64,000 nt of DNA from Anoplopoma fimbria (lineage: Eukaryota; Chordata; Actinopteri; Perciformes; Anoplopomatidae): assembly GCF_027596085.1 (NCBI RefSeq), contig NC_072469.1, forward strand, positions 17,738,238 to 17,802,237, given 5' to 3'. Below, piece by piece: positions 37,456 to 49,839 of the stretch (its first letter is position 1; each line of letters opens with the position of its first letter). Below the pieces are notes generated by a model. The model saw only the letters and a program-made list of their open reading frames with translations, ran no database searches and was not told the DNA's origin. A program made the position numbers and the translations under genes.

Positions 37456-38360
37456 AAATATATAGAAACACACAGTGCCAGTTAATAGGAACTCGAAGAA
37501 GCAGACCAGATTTATATTTTTGCAAGTCTTTCAGTAATAGACAGGATCACAGAATAGTTTAGAAATGCACACATGATAAGGCACAAAGGACAAAATGTAG
37601 CTTTTGTTTCAGGTCAACTTTGGTGCTCTTTATCAGTCTTTAAAACTTAGTCCAGAGCTTCTTCTGTGAATTAAACAAGCCTCTATTTGGAGATCAAATT
37701 CAGCCTTCTAACCTCATTAACTGGACCTGAAGTATAATGAAACGCCCAAAAATACGGATGCAAGGCCTGTCATGTCACTACTTATGGAGACTACAGTATT
37801 CACCCTGGGGGCAACACCCAAATCTGCTCATGCAGCTCTCCTGCTATTCTGCCCCATCTTCACTTGTGTAGTATTGTACATGACGTGGGTGAGCGTGCGC
37901 ACACACATTGTACAGTAAAGTGCATCACATGCATACACACACAGCTGCACGCCACACCACGCCGAAGCTGTAGGAGAGACCCAATCTGCTTGGTTGGGAC
38001 AGTTGTCTTACGAGGTGTCGTACGCTGACTGGACATATGCTGACCCCTTCCGATTTTGTTTTTTGTGCTGACTTCCTCGTTGGTGTCACGACTTTTTGCT
38101 GAGTTTTGTTTAGAGGGGGGGGTGCCGAGGGAGGAGGAGGTTGCTTGTAGTGTGCAGGGTATGAGAGATTGTTCCTTGTGTGTCTTTATTTACAACAATG
38201 CAAGTGTGCAGTATATTTGTTGGTTTGTGTGTGCGTGGAGCACTAGCTGGCAAAAGTAAAGACAAGAAGCTGTGACAGAGCCTTGCCATATGACCTCCAC
38301 ACACACTCACTTGTTGAGCTCATGGATGAACACACAACCTGAAACATAGTGCTTTGTCTG
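37456..38360. other. Spacer, no gene seen
   Basis: Mixed AT-rich and GT/CA-rich DNA. A G8 run with GAGG words lies at 38,114-38,143. No supported gene. Confidence 0.55.
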
Positions 38361-38384
38361 TATATATATATATATATATATATA
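38361..38384. repeat. (TA)12 microsatellite
   Basis: A 24-bp pure run, self-complementary and able to extrude as a cruciform. Confidence 0.95.
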
Positions 38385-39214
38385 AACAGACTAATCACCT
38401 TTCACACACTGCAGTCCTTCCGCTCCCACCTCAGTCTCCATCCAGTCCATGTGAGTGACACCTGACAGAATGTGTGTGACTAGAGTTCAAGGTAAACACA
38501 CACACACACTAACACCTCCAGAGAGCTTGTCACCTGCTCACGCCAAGGTGAGTTGAAGAGAAGAAGGCGAAGGGGGGATGGGGAAAACAGCCTAAGCGTG
38601 TGGACATTGGTGCTGTCTCGTGAAGGTGTGAATCTGTCATTAACGAACATCACAGCTTCCACACACATATGGGCCTACACACACATCAGGACATACACCG
38701 GCACGACAAATACATGCACACACAGACACACGAGCTGATACATTCTCAGTGTTAAGTTGTAGTGATCCTGGAGTGCTCACATGGAAAAATATGCATGAGT
38801 AGGAACACGTTCCTATGCAGGCATACTATATCTTTATGCACACACAGACATTGCACATGCAGACACTCTGTTACACCCACTGTACCACAGTCCTTGATTA
38901 GGACGAGGAGGTCACCCACAGTAGACGTCTACTGTTCATCATGCCACGCCAAATCCTGCTGCAGCGTGGCTGTGAATGTCAAAAAGACCTTTCTCTGAGA
39001 AGCCTGACAAGATGCAGAAGGATCAGTCACGCTGTACCGGAAAGATAACGTCACCAGAATCTGTCACGACATATTGAGGGGGGAGGGAAAAAAAGACTGT
39101 GACACGTTCCACAAAAGCCGCACTTAAACAGAGGCTGTACAGTTATTTGGTGATATTAATGTATGACGACAACAAGCAAGAAAAAAATCAATACAATTAT
39201 TTATGACATCTCCT
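38385..39214. other. Spacer with degenerate CA-rich DNA
   Basis: Short CACA stretches at 38,496-38,508 and 38,655-38,730. No gene, repeat family or RNA recognised. Confidence 0.55.
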
Positions 39215-39420
39215 TCTCCCCTGGCCAGCGTGTCTGTGATACCATTCAAATGGAAGCAATGATGATAAGGTTTGGCCAAGGCTTCCATAAAGGAGGGGGA
39301 ATGGAAAACGAGGATGATAGAGGGCCCCCAGATAGCTGGCTTCAGGCTGTCTGTGGTACCATAAGCTGTTGTTTTATTTCTCATTTTTTGGGATGTAATC
39401 AGGAGAACAAATACAGTATG
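39215..39420. promoter_or_regulatory. Candidate CNE
   Basis: Complex sequence including CCATTCAAATGGAAGCAATG (with a CCATTCAAATGG palindrome), GGTTTGGCCAAGGCTTCCAT and GTACCATAAGCTGTTGT. The overlapping opposite-strand frames encode nothing recognised. Confidence 0.33.
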
Positions 39421-40014
39421 TAGTTGGCAGGGAGGTCTGAGGGTTTCCCCCATCTCAGAAATCATATAGCACATAATCTACATACTGTACGCTACATGAG
39501 GAATTATAGAGAAATGTGTCATCTTGGATCCATGCATAACAATATGACCAGAGGTTAAAACTGTGTGTGTTGTTCCACCAGCGCTAGCTGGGAAAGCCTT
39601 ACCTGTGTATATGACTATATATGTAATATATTGTATTCCAAAATATAGTAATATAAAATACAACAAGAGTATATTTGACTTAAAAATGTAAAATCTTTTA
39701 AATATTCACAAAATACTAAATTGATTTCTCAATTGTCAAAGAGAGTCAGCATAAATAAACAATTTGGGTAGCCATATATAGCTTAAGGTTGTCATTGAGT
39801 GCCTAAATGCTGAATATGTAGAATTTAGTTAACTACATGCTTTCTTAATCCGTGGGTAAACAGTTCAGGTGCAGTCTCTTAATGCACTTTGCCATAGTAT
39901 GTCTAGTTGCTGCTTATGAGTGTGGGTTCTCACAGAATTTGAGGGGATTTCATTCTAATCTTCTGGGTTTACTTCATGTACAGTCCAACAGCAGCTTCGG
40001 CTTACAGGATTCTT
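39421..40014. other. AT-rich spacer, no gene seen
   Basis: AT-rich with TATATGTAATATATTG words near 39,617. Leads into the hairpin. Confidence 0.55.
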
Positions 40015-40194
<180 letters not shown>

Positions 40195-40254
40195 ATACAT
40201 AGAAGCAGAAGGAGAGCCAACTGTACACTAAATAAACCTGCTTGTCATAATAAT

Positions 40255-40545
40255 GATGAGAGCCGACTCCATTATGTTCTTTTGAGTTTATTTCTCTGAT
40301 TTACCGCAGTCAAAGCGACGCGTGCCTGGGACGGTCTCCAAGGTTGCTGTCAGGGGGAATTTAATGTCCTTGGCTTTAGCGTCTTTCTGGGAGCCTGTCA
40401 CATCGGCTCAGAACTGACTGGCATACCAGCCGGGACCTCTGGCATTGTGAATATTAATAGAATATTGATACCGCCAAAACACCGCGGTGGGATTCTCATG
40501 TCTTCTCCCCCGTTCTCTCTCTGCAGGACTTTAACCCCCCTCTCC
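40255..40545. promoter_or_regulatory. Candidate CNE
   Basis: Balanced sequence with GATTTACCGCAGTCAAAGCG, GGTCTCCAAGGTTGCTGTCA, GTGAATATTAATAGAATATT and CCAAAACACCGCGGTGGGAT. The last contains a CACCGCGGTG palindrome at about 40,480. It ends in CT-rich DNA. Confidence 0.36.
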
Positions 40546-40589
40546 CTCTCTACATGCTTGTGCTCTCTTTTTTTTGTTAATTCAATAAA

Positions 40590-40705
40590 ACCTGACACGT
40601 CTAATACTATGCAAAATGCGATTAATTACTGATTTTACTGCCTCTCATCATTAAATTAATTATTAATCGAGCACAAAAACACAGGTGCGTTTAATGCTTC
40701 AATTA
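40590..40705. promoter_or_regulatory. Candidate CNE with TTAATTATT core
   Basis: Contains ATGCAAAATGCGATTAATTA (40,609), CATTAAATTAATTATTAATC (40,650) and CGAGCACAAAAACACAGG. The ATTAATTATTAATCGAG stretch recalls the core shared by the blocks at 42,024 and 60,574. Confidence 0.38.
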
Positions 40706-40769
40706 TCAGCAGGAGTTTGCGGAGGAAGCTCACTGGATGGAAGGGAAGGTGGTTGAGGCCAGAATATTT

Positions 40770-40771
<2 letters not shown>

Positions 40772-40800
<29 letters not shown>
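40772..40800. repeat. (AC)14 microsatellite
   Basis: A 29-bp pure run. Confidence 0.95.
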
Positions 40801-40804
<4 letters not shown>

Positions 40805-41579
40805 GGTATACAAACTTAAATGCACCACTGTCATTGCTGTTGCATAAGCCACACTGTGCATGTACCTTCATGTGGACGTTTCTTAAAAACAATGACTCAG
40901 CCATGAAGACACTGGGAGCTGCTCCAACTATCTTTATTCATGTTTCCGTCTCTCCAGTCACACCAACCAGAACTGGCATGACCCCACTAGTGCTTTGAAT
41001 CCTCTCATAAAATTACTTAACTGATGCTGGTTTCCTTTCCCAGGCTCGTAATGCATCCCGTAAAGTGCAAGTAAAAAAGAGTATGTCTCATTTTCATGAC
41101 TTAATTAACAACAATTAAAGCTAGAGTTTGGAAATAAACCTCCTTAGGTATTAATAAATACATTTTAAATAGTTAGAAAGTCAAGCTGTATCGTCAGGAC
41201 TGTGTGGACGTGGTTATATCAAATTTGATTGAAAGGGCTGAAAATAGAAGCATACAACCCCATAAAACATTTCATTTTGATTTAAGTATTGATTAACTCT
41301 GATTAGGGCTTGAAAATATGTGACATCACATTTTTCCACCTGAACCGGGCCTAGAAAAATACAGAAATTTCTCATGTCAAATGTTTTGTTCATGTAGGAC
41401 CCAATTGTTCAGGACCTTTAAACGTAGCTTCTTTTACCAAAAACCAAACTCAAACTTTTAAAATATAGTTATTATAAAAGCAAACAACTTCACTGTTGTC
41501 CCTTATAATATTGAACCACAAGATAAATTATAACATATTTCATCACAAGGGGCATTGATTTTGATGTAAACATATTTAT
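40801..41579. other. AT-rich spacer, no gene seen
   Basis: No supported feature. Composition is AT-rich from about 41,080. Confidence 0.55.
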
Positions 41580-42130
41580 CAAAGAGCGTCAGACTAAATT
41601 GGCCTGACAAGATAGAGAGTTCATTATCAGCCAAAACGCTAGGGAGTGTGTTACTCTAATTAATTTTCTATAATGAACCCAATGTTTTTGTTAAGCTCGG
41701 AAAAACCTCAATGACACGTTGTTTACTGGGAGACCTCAAACCAGCTCCACTGGGTTTTGTATGAGTCATGATTGAAAGAGGAGTGAGGTTTTTTGTATTC
41801 TATGCTCTCTTTGACAAGGTGGACGTTAAAGCCTGAAGTTAAGGTTTTGGTCTTTCTACCAACACTAAAACTCTTCCCTTTTGGTCAGAGAAGTACTGCC
41901 CCCTCTTTGCATGCACTCTCACTCACCATACCGGGCGGCGTTGGCATCAGAAACTATTTTCAATAATTGATTCCACACTCTAATTGAACAGCACGACTGA
42001 ACGACATAGCTCATTACTTTACTCATTAGTTAATTATCGGAGAAGTAGGACAAGTCAATAAAAGTGAAGGCAGTAAATTCCGATACTAATTAGCCGCGCT
42101 TCCTTCAAGACATATTTAAAGGCAGATTAG
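41580..42130. promoter_or_regulatory. Candidate CNE pair
   Basis: The first (41,580-41,745) has AATTGGCCTGACAAGATAG and ACTCTAATTAATTTTCTATA. The second (41,930-42,130) has AATAATTGATTCCACACTC, CATTAGTTAATTAT (42,024-42,037) and CCGATACTAATTAGCCGCG. The 14-mer at 42,024 recurs exactly at 60,574. The intervening DNA is ordinary. Confidence 0.42.
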
Positions 42131-42589
42131 TTACCTGAATGTCCCGCGATGGAATAGGAGGGGTTGGTGGGGTGGGTGGGTGTAGGGGGAGGGTGGAACG
42201 CTGGCAGGAGAGCTGGCTAAGGTTAGACGCTTGGCATCATTAAAGTGGGAGAGATCATAGTTACAGCAAAGTGATGGAACTCCCCCAAAAGATAGCTTTT
42301 CAACCACATGGGGATTCAAGGTGAGGACAAGTAAGAGGAGGAAATTAGTATAGAGGGAAATCTGAAAAAGCCGTAATTATGGATTTTGCTCTTTTCATTT
42401 CTGTCTAAATTATGTTGTTTTAATGGTCATCCGTTTTTTTTCTTCTTATTTCTTTATTTAAATGAATGTACAATTTAAACTGAAAATTAAAAATGTTAGT
42501 TGGTAATCAAATTGATAAATGATTTTGAAAAAAATGACAATCAAAGACAAAATGAATATAAAGAATGCAATGTTTCCTGGTGACTTATC
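42131..42589. other. Spacer, no gene seen
   Basis: GGT/GGG-rich at 42,155-42,195, then AT-rich. The short reverse frame over the G-rich part is an artefact. Confidence 0.55.
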
Positions 42590-42970
42590 AGTAATATCAA
42601 CTGGGATTGTGTCTTTGACATATAGCTCCAAATTGATTAATGACGAGAACTGATTAAAACAATCTATTCCCTTTCATTATGAGCCTCTCTGCCTCTATTT
42701 GTTTTCTTGGCTAACGCTGCTAATAATAACCGTTTGACATATTGGGCCCACAGTGAATAGCCGTGACTGGGTTCATGCACTCCTAACAGGGGGGATTTGC
42801 AACAGTGCAGCGCAGATGCCCTGTCAGCCAATCATAAGGCAGGAGAGAGGGCCGGGCGAAGCCAACGCTAGTGTCTTTTTCACATGCAAATGCTACAATG
42901 TGATAATAAACACCTGACATGAAGCATGACTGAATTATCCTGCCTGTTTAATCAAAGGCGCTGCTTATTG
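42590..42970. promoter_or_regulatory. Candidate CNE
   Basis: Includes GCTCCAAATTGATTAATGAC (42,626), GGCTAACGCTGCTAATAATA (42,709), GTCAGCCAATCATAAGGCAG (a CCAAT box-like word) and TTTCACATGCAAATGCTACA (42,880; ATGCAAAT is the POU octamer). High complexity, no coding frame. Confidence 0.42.
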
Positions 42971-42984
42971 CAGCTCCCAACCCT

Positions 42985-43210
42985 CTGTTGCCCCTCTCTT
43001 TCTGGCTCCCTCCTCTTTCTGTAATATTTCATCACCCGCTCCTTCCTTCACTATGCCTTCTCTCTTAAATCATATTAGCCTATACATCTCCTTCGATACC
43101 TTTCCTTCTTCCTTTCTCCTCACCTTCTCTCTCTTCTTCCTCCACATCCATTTCCTGGCCTGTTAATCTTCCTCCCTTCCCTCCCTTTCTCTCCCGTCTT
43201 CCCTTCTATC
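42985..43210 (+). repeat. Pyrimidine-rich (CT-rich) tract on the + strand
   Basis: CTC, CCT and TTCC words dominate, with interruptions. The strand bias is opposite to that of the 14-kb purine tract. Confidence 0.7.
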
Positions 43211-43249
43211 ACTCAGCTGTTTTCACAGTCATACATTATCACTTTTTCC

Positions 43250-43460
43250 CTCAATTGGCTTTAACCGTGCTAAGTTTTGTGAGGAGCCATCAACGGGGCC
43301 CCTTGGGGACGAGGAAATGACAGAAGGCGGCCTTTATTTACCTCAGTGGCCCCTACCGTGTCGTCTGCTTAATCATGTGGCTAATCGACAACACTGTCTC
43401 CCCGCTCGCCCGCACCCGGACAATGGGGAACCTCATTCATATTTAATACAATGGAGTGTT
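43250..43460. promoter_or_regulatory. Candidate enhancer-like CNE
   Basis: Reads GGCGGCCTTTATTTACCTCA, TCTGCTTAATCATGTGGCTA, ATCGACAAC, GGACAATGGGGAACCTCATT and CATATTTAATACAATGG. It combines FOX-like TTATTTAC, two TAATC cores and two SOX-like ACAATGG words within 110 bp. Confidence 0.42.
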
Positions 43461-43599
43461 TAAGTCATTGCACGCGTCTGAGGAGGAGGATATTGTGTTT
43501 CATTGTGAAGGGCTCCACAGGGACCTCCTCCCTGCCCACCCAGGCCTCCCTATCTGCCCTACTCCTCCCAACTAGCATATGCTTGGCACTTCTGGTGTT

Positions 43600-43880
43600 A
43601 AGCAGGCGGGCCCCGGCCTGTGCAGCTGGCTGGACGCGAGGGCCCCGGCCTGGTATCAAAGCGTTCATTCCCATGATTAATTCAAATGGTTAATTCCCCT
43701 TTATCATGGCTTAAGAAAAATTACCAAGACAAATATGTACTCCACTGAAGAATGAATTACGTAGCGGTGCCTTTAATAATGCAACAGGGCGTATAACAGG
43801 GGCTCTTTTCCTTGCACTAATCTCCTCTCCACCTCCACTTTAGAGAGCATGGTGTCAGATGCTGGTCGCCATGTGCTGCC
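43600..43880. promoter_or_regulatory. Candidate CNE
   Basis: CCCATGATTAATTCAAATGG and TTAATTCCCCTTTATCATGG (43,670-43,710), then GAATTACGTAGCGGTGCC and TTTAATAATGCAACAGGGCG. Overlapping frames on both strands at 43,451-43,693 are unrecognised. Confidence 0.38.
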
Positions 43881-44099
43881 TCTGTTCTTTAATAGCTCTA
43901 AAAAGGGATTTATCCCTTTAGAAAGGATCATGTTGTGCTGTATCCGTTTGTTTGTCTGTTGCTAGTTAACTCCCTTAGCTTGGTAATGGTTGAAAAACTT
44001 ACATAACTGCAAACACTTCTATTGATGTGAACAGCTGATACCTACGTGTAGCACCCCCTCCCTGTCAGTTTTCTCTCTCCCTATCTCTTTTTGGCTGTC

Positions 44100-44665
44100 T
44101 CCTCTCCTCCCTGGTTCTTTAAAAGATTAACCAGGGTCATTAAGGACACAGAGGAGGTTCATTTCGTCGTTACGAGTGGCAAATTAATCATGGGGGGATG
44201 CCATTTAATGACACACTTCCCTGGACTGATTACTTGTGTTCTTGCTAATTACATTGGTTAACTACAGTGCACCTATGAAGGTCCTTTTGGTATTTGGTCT
44301 CTCAGGTCCACGGGCCTCCTTAAAGACACACTCACACGCTTTATTTTCTCCTCCGAGCAAATTAAAGAACATAAAAGAAGCAGCTGTGTACGGCGCGGTA
44401 CCCCGACGAGCCCATTACTGACACGCCTGCCTGTGCCACGGAAGCAACTTAACTGTGTCCTATAACCTTAAAACGAGAGCGCGCCGCTTGCTGCAGTTTT
44501 ACTGACGCAGTGCTGCAGCGGTTTCCCTCCTCATCTCTCACTCCTTGTCTAAATGAGAAGAGCACAAAAGCTCAGTGTCATTAAAAACCACCACCATTAG
44601 GACTAGCTGGCGTCATTTGTCCTCCATTATTACCGAAGACGGCTCAGCCTTTAGAGCCTCAGAGG
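44100..44665. promoter_or_regulatory. Candidate CNE cluster
   Basis: Three patches. 44,110-44,260 has AAGATTAACCAGGGTCATTA and GGCAAATTAATCATGGGG. 44,395-44,530 is CpG-rich, with GAGAGCGCGCCGCTTGCTGC and GCAGTGCTGCAGCGGTTTCC. 44,560-44,650 has TCATTAAAAACCACCACCAT and GTCCTCCATTATTACCG. No coding frame is credible. Confidence 0.38.
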
Positions 44666-45689
44666 TGGGGAGGGGGGCTGGTAGGCAATAGAGTACAGGT
44701 TAGACTGAGGGCCGCAGCCCAGTTATTAAGGGAGGGAATCTTGGGGCAGGTAAAGGTCAAACTGGACACTTCCTAGCATGCAGCAAAGAGCCATTCATCT
44801 GAATGGAAATGTCAGCGGAGACCATCAGGTCAACAGCTCCAGGCTAACTAGGACCTGGGTGTGACTCCTGACACTCAACAGTGGACAGGGGCCAGATAAT
44901 GGGTTTAGGACCCTGATGGTTATCTCCTTAACTCTGGCTTGTTTTCATTCCTATTCTCCCCTGCCCCTCCCTCCATCCCTCCGTCCTCTCTCCCCCCCCT
45001 CTAGCGACAACTGAGGAGGGGTTAAATGGTCCAATTCCACAGAGATTTTTTTGGGGGGGGAGAAGATACGTGACAGATGTATCGCGATAAACGTGATGCT
45101 GGCTTTACTTGGAAAGAGCAACTCAGAAGGGGACACTGTTGTTTCCTTTGTGATGTGTGCCAGTACTATTTATAGGGTGTGTGTGTAAACAACCAGAAGT
45201 CCCGCCTTATGACTATCATAATTGGAAGGTTTATTTATTTATTTGTTCTAGATCACAATCCAGACCTCATTTATGTTTTGTTTTTTTAACTCCCAAATTA
45301 TTTCTTTGCCAATTGCATGAATTTGAGGCAAGAAGTTTGTTTGAGGAGTTATTGATTTTTTTAATTGATTGATCTATTTTTTGTCACCATTGTTTAATTA
45401 GTTTTTCATTTCAATTGATTATCAGTTGGGGTGAATTTGAAAAAATATATATTTTCAAATTACAATACACGTTTCATTTGATGATTTAAATCAAAAGAAC
45501 GTTAATCCCAAAGGGAAAAAAATACTTCTCTGTCATGTGAAATGAGGAACACATTTTTTTTTCAGGAATGCAACCCTTTTGTGTGGAAAACAGCAGACAA
45601 ATATCCACATCTTCCTCTTGTCAAAATCTGTCTGAGCATTTGGAGTGCTTTGATTTTTTTTTCCTCTTGCTCATATTGAGACGGCTTAG
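44666..45689. other. Spacer, no gene seen
   Basis: Mixed, with a C-rich run at 44,991-44,999, a G-rich run at 45,051-45,060, and AT-rich DNA from 45,220. No supported gene. Confidence 0.5.
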
Positions 45690-46085
45690 AGGAGATCCTG
45701 AAAAGACCTTTTGAAATGGACCAGAGCTGGCAGTCTGGCTATTTGGTAACCCCCTCCTTTTCCTCGGCCTGTTTTACAATCTCATTAAATCGGCCCTTTG
45801 TTTTGCCACTTTCCAAGCTCTGATCTCTGGCTTAGGACGAGTCAAGAGGCCGAGACAGTTTGAAAAAGGCTCCCTCCACCACAAAGAGGCCGCTTGTTCA
45901 CAATCGTTCCCCTCTTCAACGCCACCCGGACAAAAAAGAGAGGGAGAGAGCAAGAGGGTCATTCACTGGCGCGTTATCGTGAGAACTTAATGAAAGTTTT
46001 ATAACTCTTGAAATGTTTATGACCTCGCCACTCAGCAGCTTGTCTCACCAATTGATGGCTGATTCTGCCAAGAGTTCGTGAGCTC
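45690..46085. promoter_or_regulatory. Candidate CNE, about 400 bp
   Basis: GGCTATTTGGTAACCCCCTC, TCTCATTAAATCGGCCCTTT, CTTAGGACGAGTCAAGAGGC, GGCGCGTTATCGTGAGAACT, TAATGAAAGTTTTATAACTC and CACCAATTGATGGCTGATTC are all high-complexity words. The short purine stretch at 45,935-45,957 separates two halves. Confidence 0.4.
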
Positions 46086-46319
46086 AGCTGGTCCTACAGG
46101 CAAAATAAGAAGAAAATTATAGAGAAAAATATGTCTAATATTTGTCAAAATGCACTTGATAATTTGTTAAGAAATATCACCAGAGAAATTAGAATATTCT
46201 CCTATTATTCTCCTATTTTAATCTAGGTGAGACTATCCCCACCTGGCCTGTTTTTTTTTTTAACTTCCAGTTAGTGTAAATGCCATCCTTGGCTGTTTAG
46301 TTGCTACAGGGAGGCTAGG

Positions 46320-46485
46320 CACATAGAGATATTATAATCTCTTTGGCAGCCCAGGCCTCACAGGCACTGCTAACAAAGTCTGCCTCCTCATCCCTGCCCA
46401 GCAGCTTTCCAGTTCTTGATAAATACTGCTCTATTGTGGCCTTATTATGCAACATTCCACTCCATTATGTCACTATGTTTACAGG
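46320..46485. promoter_or_regulatory. Candidate CNE
   Basis: Balanced stretch with CACTGCTAACAAAGTCTGCC, GTTCTTGATAAATACTGCTC and GGCCTTATTATGCAACATTC, ending at a poly-A tract. Confidence 0.33.

Positions 46486-46489
<4 letters not shown>

Positions 46490-46518
<29 letters not shown>
46490..46518. repeat. A29 homopolymer
   Basis: An uninterrupted poly-A run. No retroposed gene or SINE body was recognised before it. Confidence 0.96.
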
Positions 46519-46520
<2 letters not shown>

Positions 46521-47000
46521 AGAATTGAAAAGGCCACAATCAAAGCGAGATTCTGCTGCTGTTACTGCATCATGTTAAGATCCAAATAACGCATTCAAAA
46601 GTGTTGCATGAAAGACCAAAATGAACACTGAATGCAGCCTCTCTCACTCAGTAGACAGTAGTTACTGAATTACTCCTCTTGCAAAGACTTAGCAGAGATC
46701 CATCTTGGTACCGTGAACCTGTCATGGAGCAATGAAGGGGAATCCAGCGCCCATCTGAAACAAATGACAAAGTCTATCGCCCAAGGCCCCTCTCTCCCTC
46801 TTCTTAACAGCTATGCTGAGAAGCCATCACTGTCCACAAAATATGATAAAACCCATGCCATAATAGGATTCATAAACATGCCCAAATACAATTTGCTGAG
46901 ATGTATTTCAGGAAAAGACAATCATTTACAACTTCTGAGGGGGATTTAGAATAAGTATGTTTGTATGCAAATCCGGCAAACACGTTTTATGTACTCCGCT
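46519..47000. other. Spacer, no gene seen
   Basis: Moderately complex sequence (46,690-46,950) with one unrecognised + frame. No splice context. Confidence 0.5.
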
Positions 47001-47310
47001 CCCACAGATCATGAAAGCGCATTAGATTTATGGCAATGTGTGTGCATAATTGTGAAGATGGTGGGGTGGGGGAAAAATAGGAAGGAGAAGAAGAAGAAGA
47101 AGAAGTCTCAGGATTTATACTGAGACCTTTTTGGGGGTTTCGATTAGTGTAGAATGAGCCCAGCTTTCATGCCCCGACATGGAAAACAATCGCTGCCACT
47201 TGGCTGATTCCTGGGCATCCAGGCCCCCATTGCTTCCACATGGGATGCCGCCAACATTCGCTTTTGGCAATAAAGATAGCTGAGGACAAAAGACAGACAG
47301 CAAGTACCTC
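47001..47310. promoter_or_regulatory. Candidate CNE with (GAA)n interruption
   Basis: GAAAGCGCATTAGATTTATG and GTGCATAATTGTGAAGATGG precede a GAA run (47,085-47,105). GTTTCGATTAGTGTAGAATG, AAACAATCGCTGCCACTTGG and TTTTGGCAATAAAGATAGCT follow it. Confidence 0.35.
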
Positions 47311-47925
47311 TTGGCAAATTCTTATTTGCAAGCAGGGCTTCTTAATTTGTAGTTGTTGTTGTTTTTTTCCTTAAAAACAAGAGCATTTATTAGTGAAAAG
47401 TTTAACAAGGGGACATGTTTTGGAGGGGAGGGGGTGTTTATTAGTGAAGAATTTCATCTTTGTCAATACTTGACAATATTCTGATAAAAATGTAATAAAT
47501 TAATGTCTGCTCTCCCAACAGGGCTCAACATACCTGGAACATTTAGTAAAAGGGGTTCAGATTTTTCCATTCTCTAACTAAAGACAAATAACAACTATTT
47601 TACTTTTGTCTAGATTTTATGTTTCCTGTCTTATCCCTGAAGTCTGCAACTTTACGGCCTTCATCTAAGAAATATAGATACATTTAGGGTCTTAACAAAT
47701 TCTCTAGTTAATAAACTATAATAACACATCCTGTTGGCCTTCTATAAAGATGCCACTTTAAATAAAGAAAGTGCTACGATGTCTAATGACTTTATGCTAC
47801 CTTGGCCTTATGTAAACACCATTAGAAAGTTTAATCTAATAAAGTCCAATTTACAAACTCATTTATTACCAATAAAGGAGAGGAGAAACACCTGCTTCAT
47901 GCCACCTTAACCTCATTTTGAGATG
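47311..47925. other. AT-rich spacer, no gene seen
   Basis: AT-rich, with TTGTTGTTG near 47,354 and a TTTATTAGTGAA word repeated at about 47,385 and 47,437. Nothing else. Confidence 0.55.
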
Positions 47926-48340
47926 TGTTTTCTTTTCTCTCTCGTTCCGTCTGCAGAAAGACTTTTGTACAATGTGGCATGAATTTGTGCGTCTTAGACA
48001 GCAGCCTCCTCTTCCTCTATCTCAACCATTGGTGGGAGAAAAGAAGGAAAGGAGTGTGGGGGGGGGGGGATTGACCCAGGAATCTGGAGTTTTTTGGAAT
48101 GAGAGTTCAAAGGAACTCCCCGCAGCCTATATAAACCACCCTCAATTGGCACAAAGAGGAAACTCAATTTGCAGGGAGCTGCGCTGTATACTTTTTATAG
48201 AGGAACTTTTAGTCATTAGGCCATATACTCCATCTCACTCAAAGAGCCAGGCAACGCGGCAGGAGGCCGCAACGTGCCTCTTCTACAAAAAAGCAGGACA
48301 GAACCCCCCCACTCCAGAGAAGAAAAAAATCTCTTAATGA
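47926..48340 (+). other. Block with a 139-codon open frame, coding status doubtful
   Basis: An open frame (47,918-48,337) runs through CGTTCCGTCTGCAGAAAGAC, an acceptor-like word, and a G10 run at 48,059-48,068. The peptide has no recognised domain. The G run would be frame-unstable, and the DNA also has CNE-like words (CCTATATAAACCACCCTCAA, TTTGCAGGGAGCTGCGCTGT). Confidence 0.2.
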
Positions 48341-49300
48341 GAGCCCAGTTAGTTCCTGTGTCTTCGGATGGTGTCCTGTTTGTTCAGCAGAGCAGGGGGA
48401 TCTGTGTTAACCCTTCCACAACGAAATCTGCTTAGAAGGTGTAATCCTATCTAGTATGCATGTAGCAGTCTTCAGGCGGGGCTGTGCAGGAAAAACAGCC
48501 AAAGATGCTGTATCAAATTAAACATATGTGTGAAAAAAAGCACACTCTTTTGGGCAACAATCAGGCCGCATTGAAAGAGAATGAATTTCCTCTGAAAATC
48601 TAGTTTAAGGTTGTCATTTTCATTTTAGTCAAATGGGATTTGAGAACAAAACACAGTTCGAGACATGACAGAAACAGACCCAATAGTATATCTGTTTACA
48701 AAAACATTATTCACTCTGCATACTGTAGGACTTTCATCAAAGCAAGTCCATAGCTGTTTAAATAAAAAAGGGAAAGATCATTTTAAATACGGATAAAAAA
48801 ACACTTTGATTTAAATATTATTGACTTAAATATTTAAATATAAATTAAAAAAAAAATACATGTGAATTTTGAAATTAGAAATATATCTTGACTGTTTATT
48901 TATATATATTTATAATTTGGTTTCTGCGACGGATCAGACCAAGGTAAACTAAATCTGTAAATAAAATCACAGAGTGATTCTTTAAACATTTGCCTAGTGA
49001 TTATCATTGAGATTATTTTAAACATTACACATTTTAACAACTGGTATTTATGTTGTCAGTTTAAAAGATGTGAGCTTGAAACGTCTTCCTTTTTTAATCT
49101 TGAAAACATAAGTAAAGAGGAAAATATGTGATGTGTCTGAGGATGTTACATTTAAAGCTGTTTATAGTCCTGTTCATAAAGGTTCTAGTGCAGACCTGCT
49201 GCTAATATTAAGTCCATCTCTTCCATTTCCGTCTTGGTACAGTCATGCGTTTGACAATTTGGGGGTTTTGCAAAGAAAACCAAATTTAATTTAACTGTCT
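48341..49300. other. AT-rich spacer, no gene seen
   Basis: Strongly AT-rich from 48,500, with AAATATTTAAATATAAATTA near 48,830. No feature supported. Confidence 0.6.
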
Positions 49301-49660
49301 ACTTATTCAACTATCAATATCAAGACTAAAAACAATCAGTTTTTTTGTGGGGTGTCTAGTCTTTGTAGTATCATCTTTCATAATCTCCTCCTCGCTTTGT
49401 CCACCTGGGTTCTTGCTAAGCTTTGTGAACTTTGACCTTACCACACAGGCCTCGCCAGCCATCATATTTGTCTCATTGTGTCCTTTGTTGCCCTTCTCGC
49501 CCCCCATTCCCCCTCCTTTCACCATGTATGGCAGATTAATGACAGCTAATAATATCTGATGTTCCTGGACATTGCGTCCGGTAATGAGATGCATTCCCAA
49601 TGGGTAGGCAAGGTGTCACCACTAACAAATTCACTGTGGCTGTGTGCAATTAGCCTGTAA
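49301..49660. promoter_or_regulatory. Candidate weak CNE
   Basis: Balanced words GGCAGATTAATGACAGCTAA, TAATATCTGATGTTCCTGG and GTCCGGTAATGAGATGCATT at 49,528-49,595. The upstream part is covered by overlapping unrecognised frames on both strands. Confidence 0.3.
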
Positions 49661-49758
49661 AAAGGGTGGAAAAATACACTAAATCAGTGAAGGCCAAGAT
49701 GGATGAAGCGCGCTGAAAGAAAAATACCCCATTGTTACCAAACACCCAACGAAGAGGA

Positions 49759-49759
49759 A

Positions 49760-49784
<25 letters not shown>
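49759..49784. repeat. (AG)13 microsatellite
   Basis: A 26-bp pure run in a purine-rich patch. Confidence 0.95.
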
Positions 49785-49790
<6 letters not shown>

Positions 49791-49839
49791 AATGTCTCTT
49801 TTCCTCCTCCACATCTTTCTCCTGGAGGAGCTGTGGACA

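Noticed and set aside
47918..48337. 139-codon frame as a gene
   Set aside because: It passes through a G10 run that is unstable in length, and the peptide matches no family I know. It is kept only as a doubtful block.
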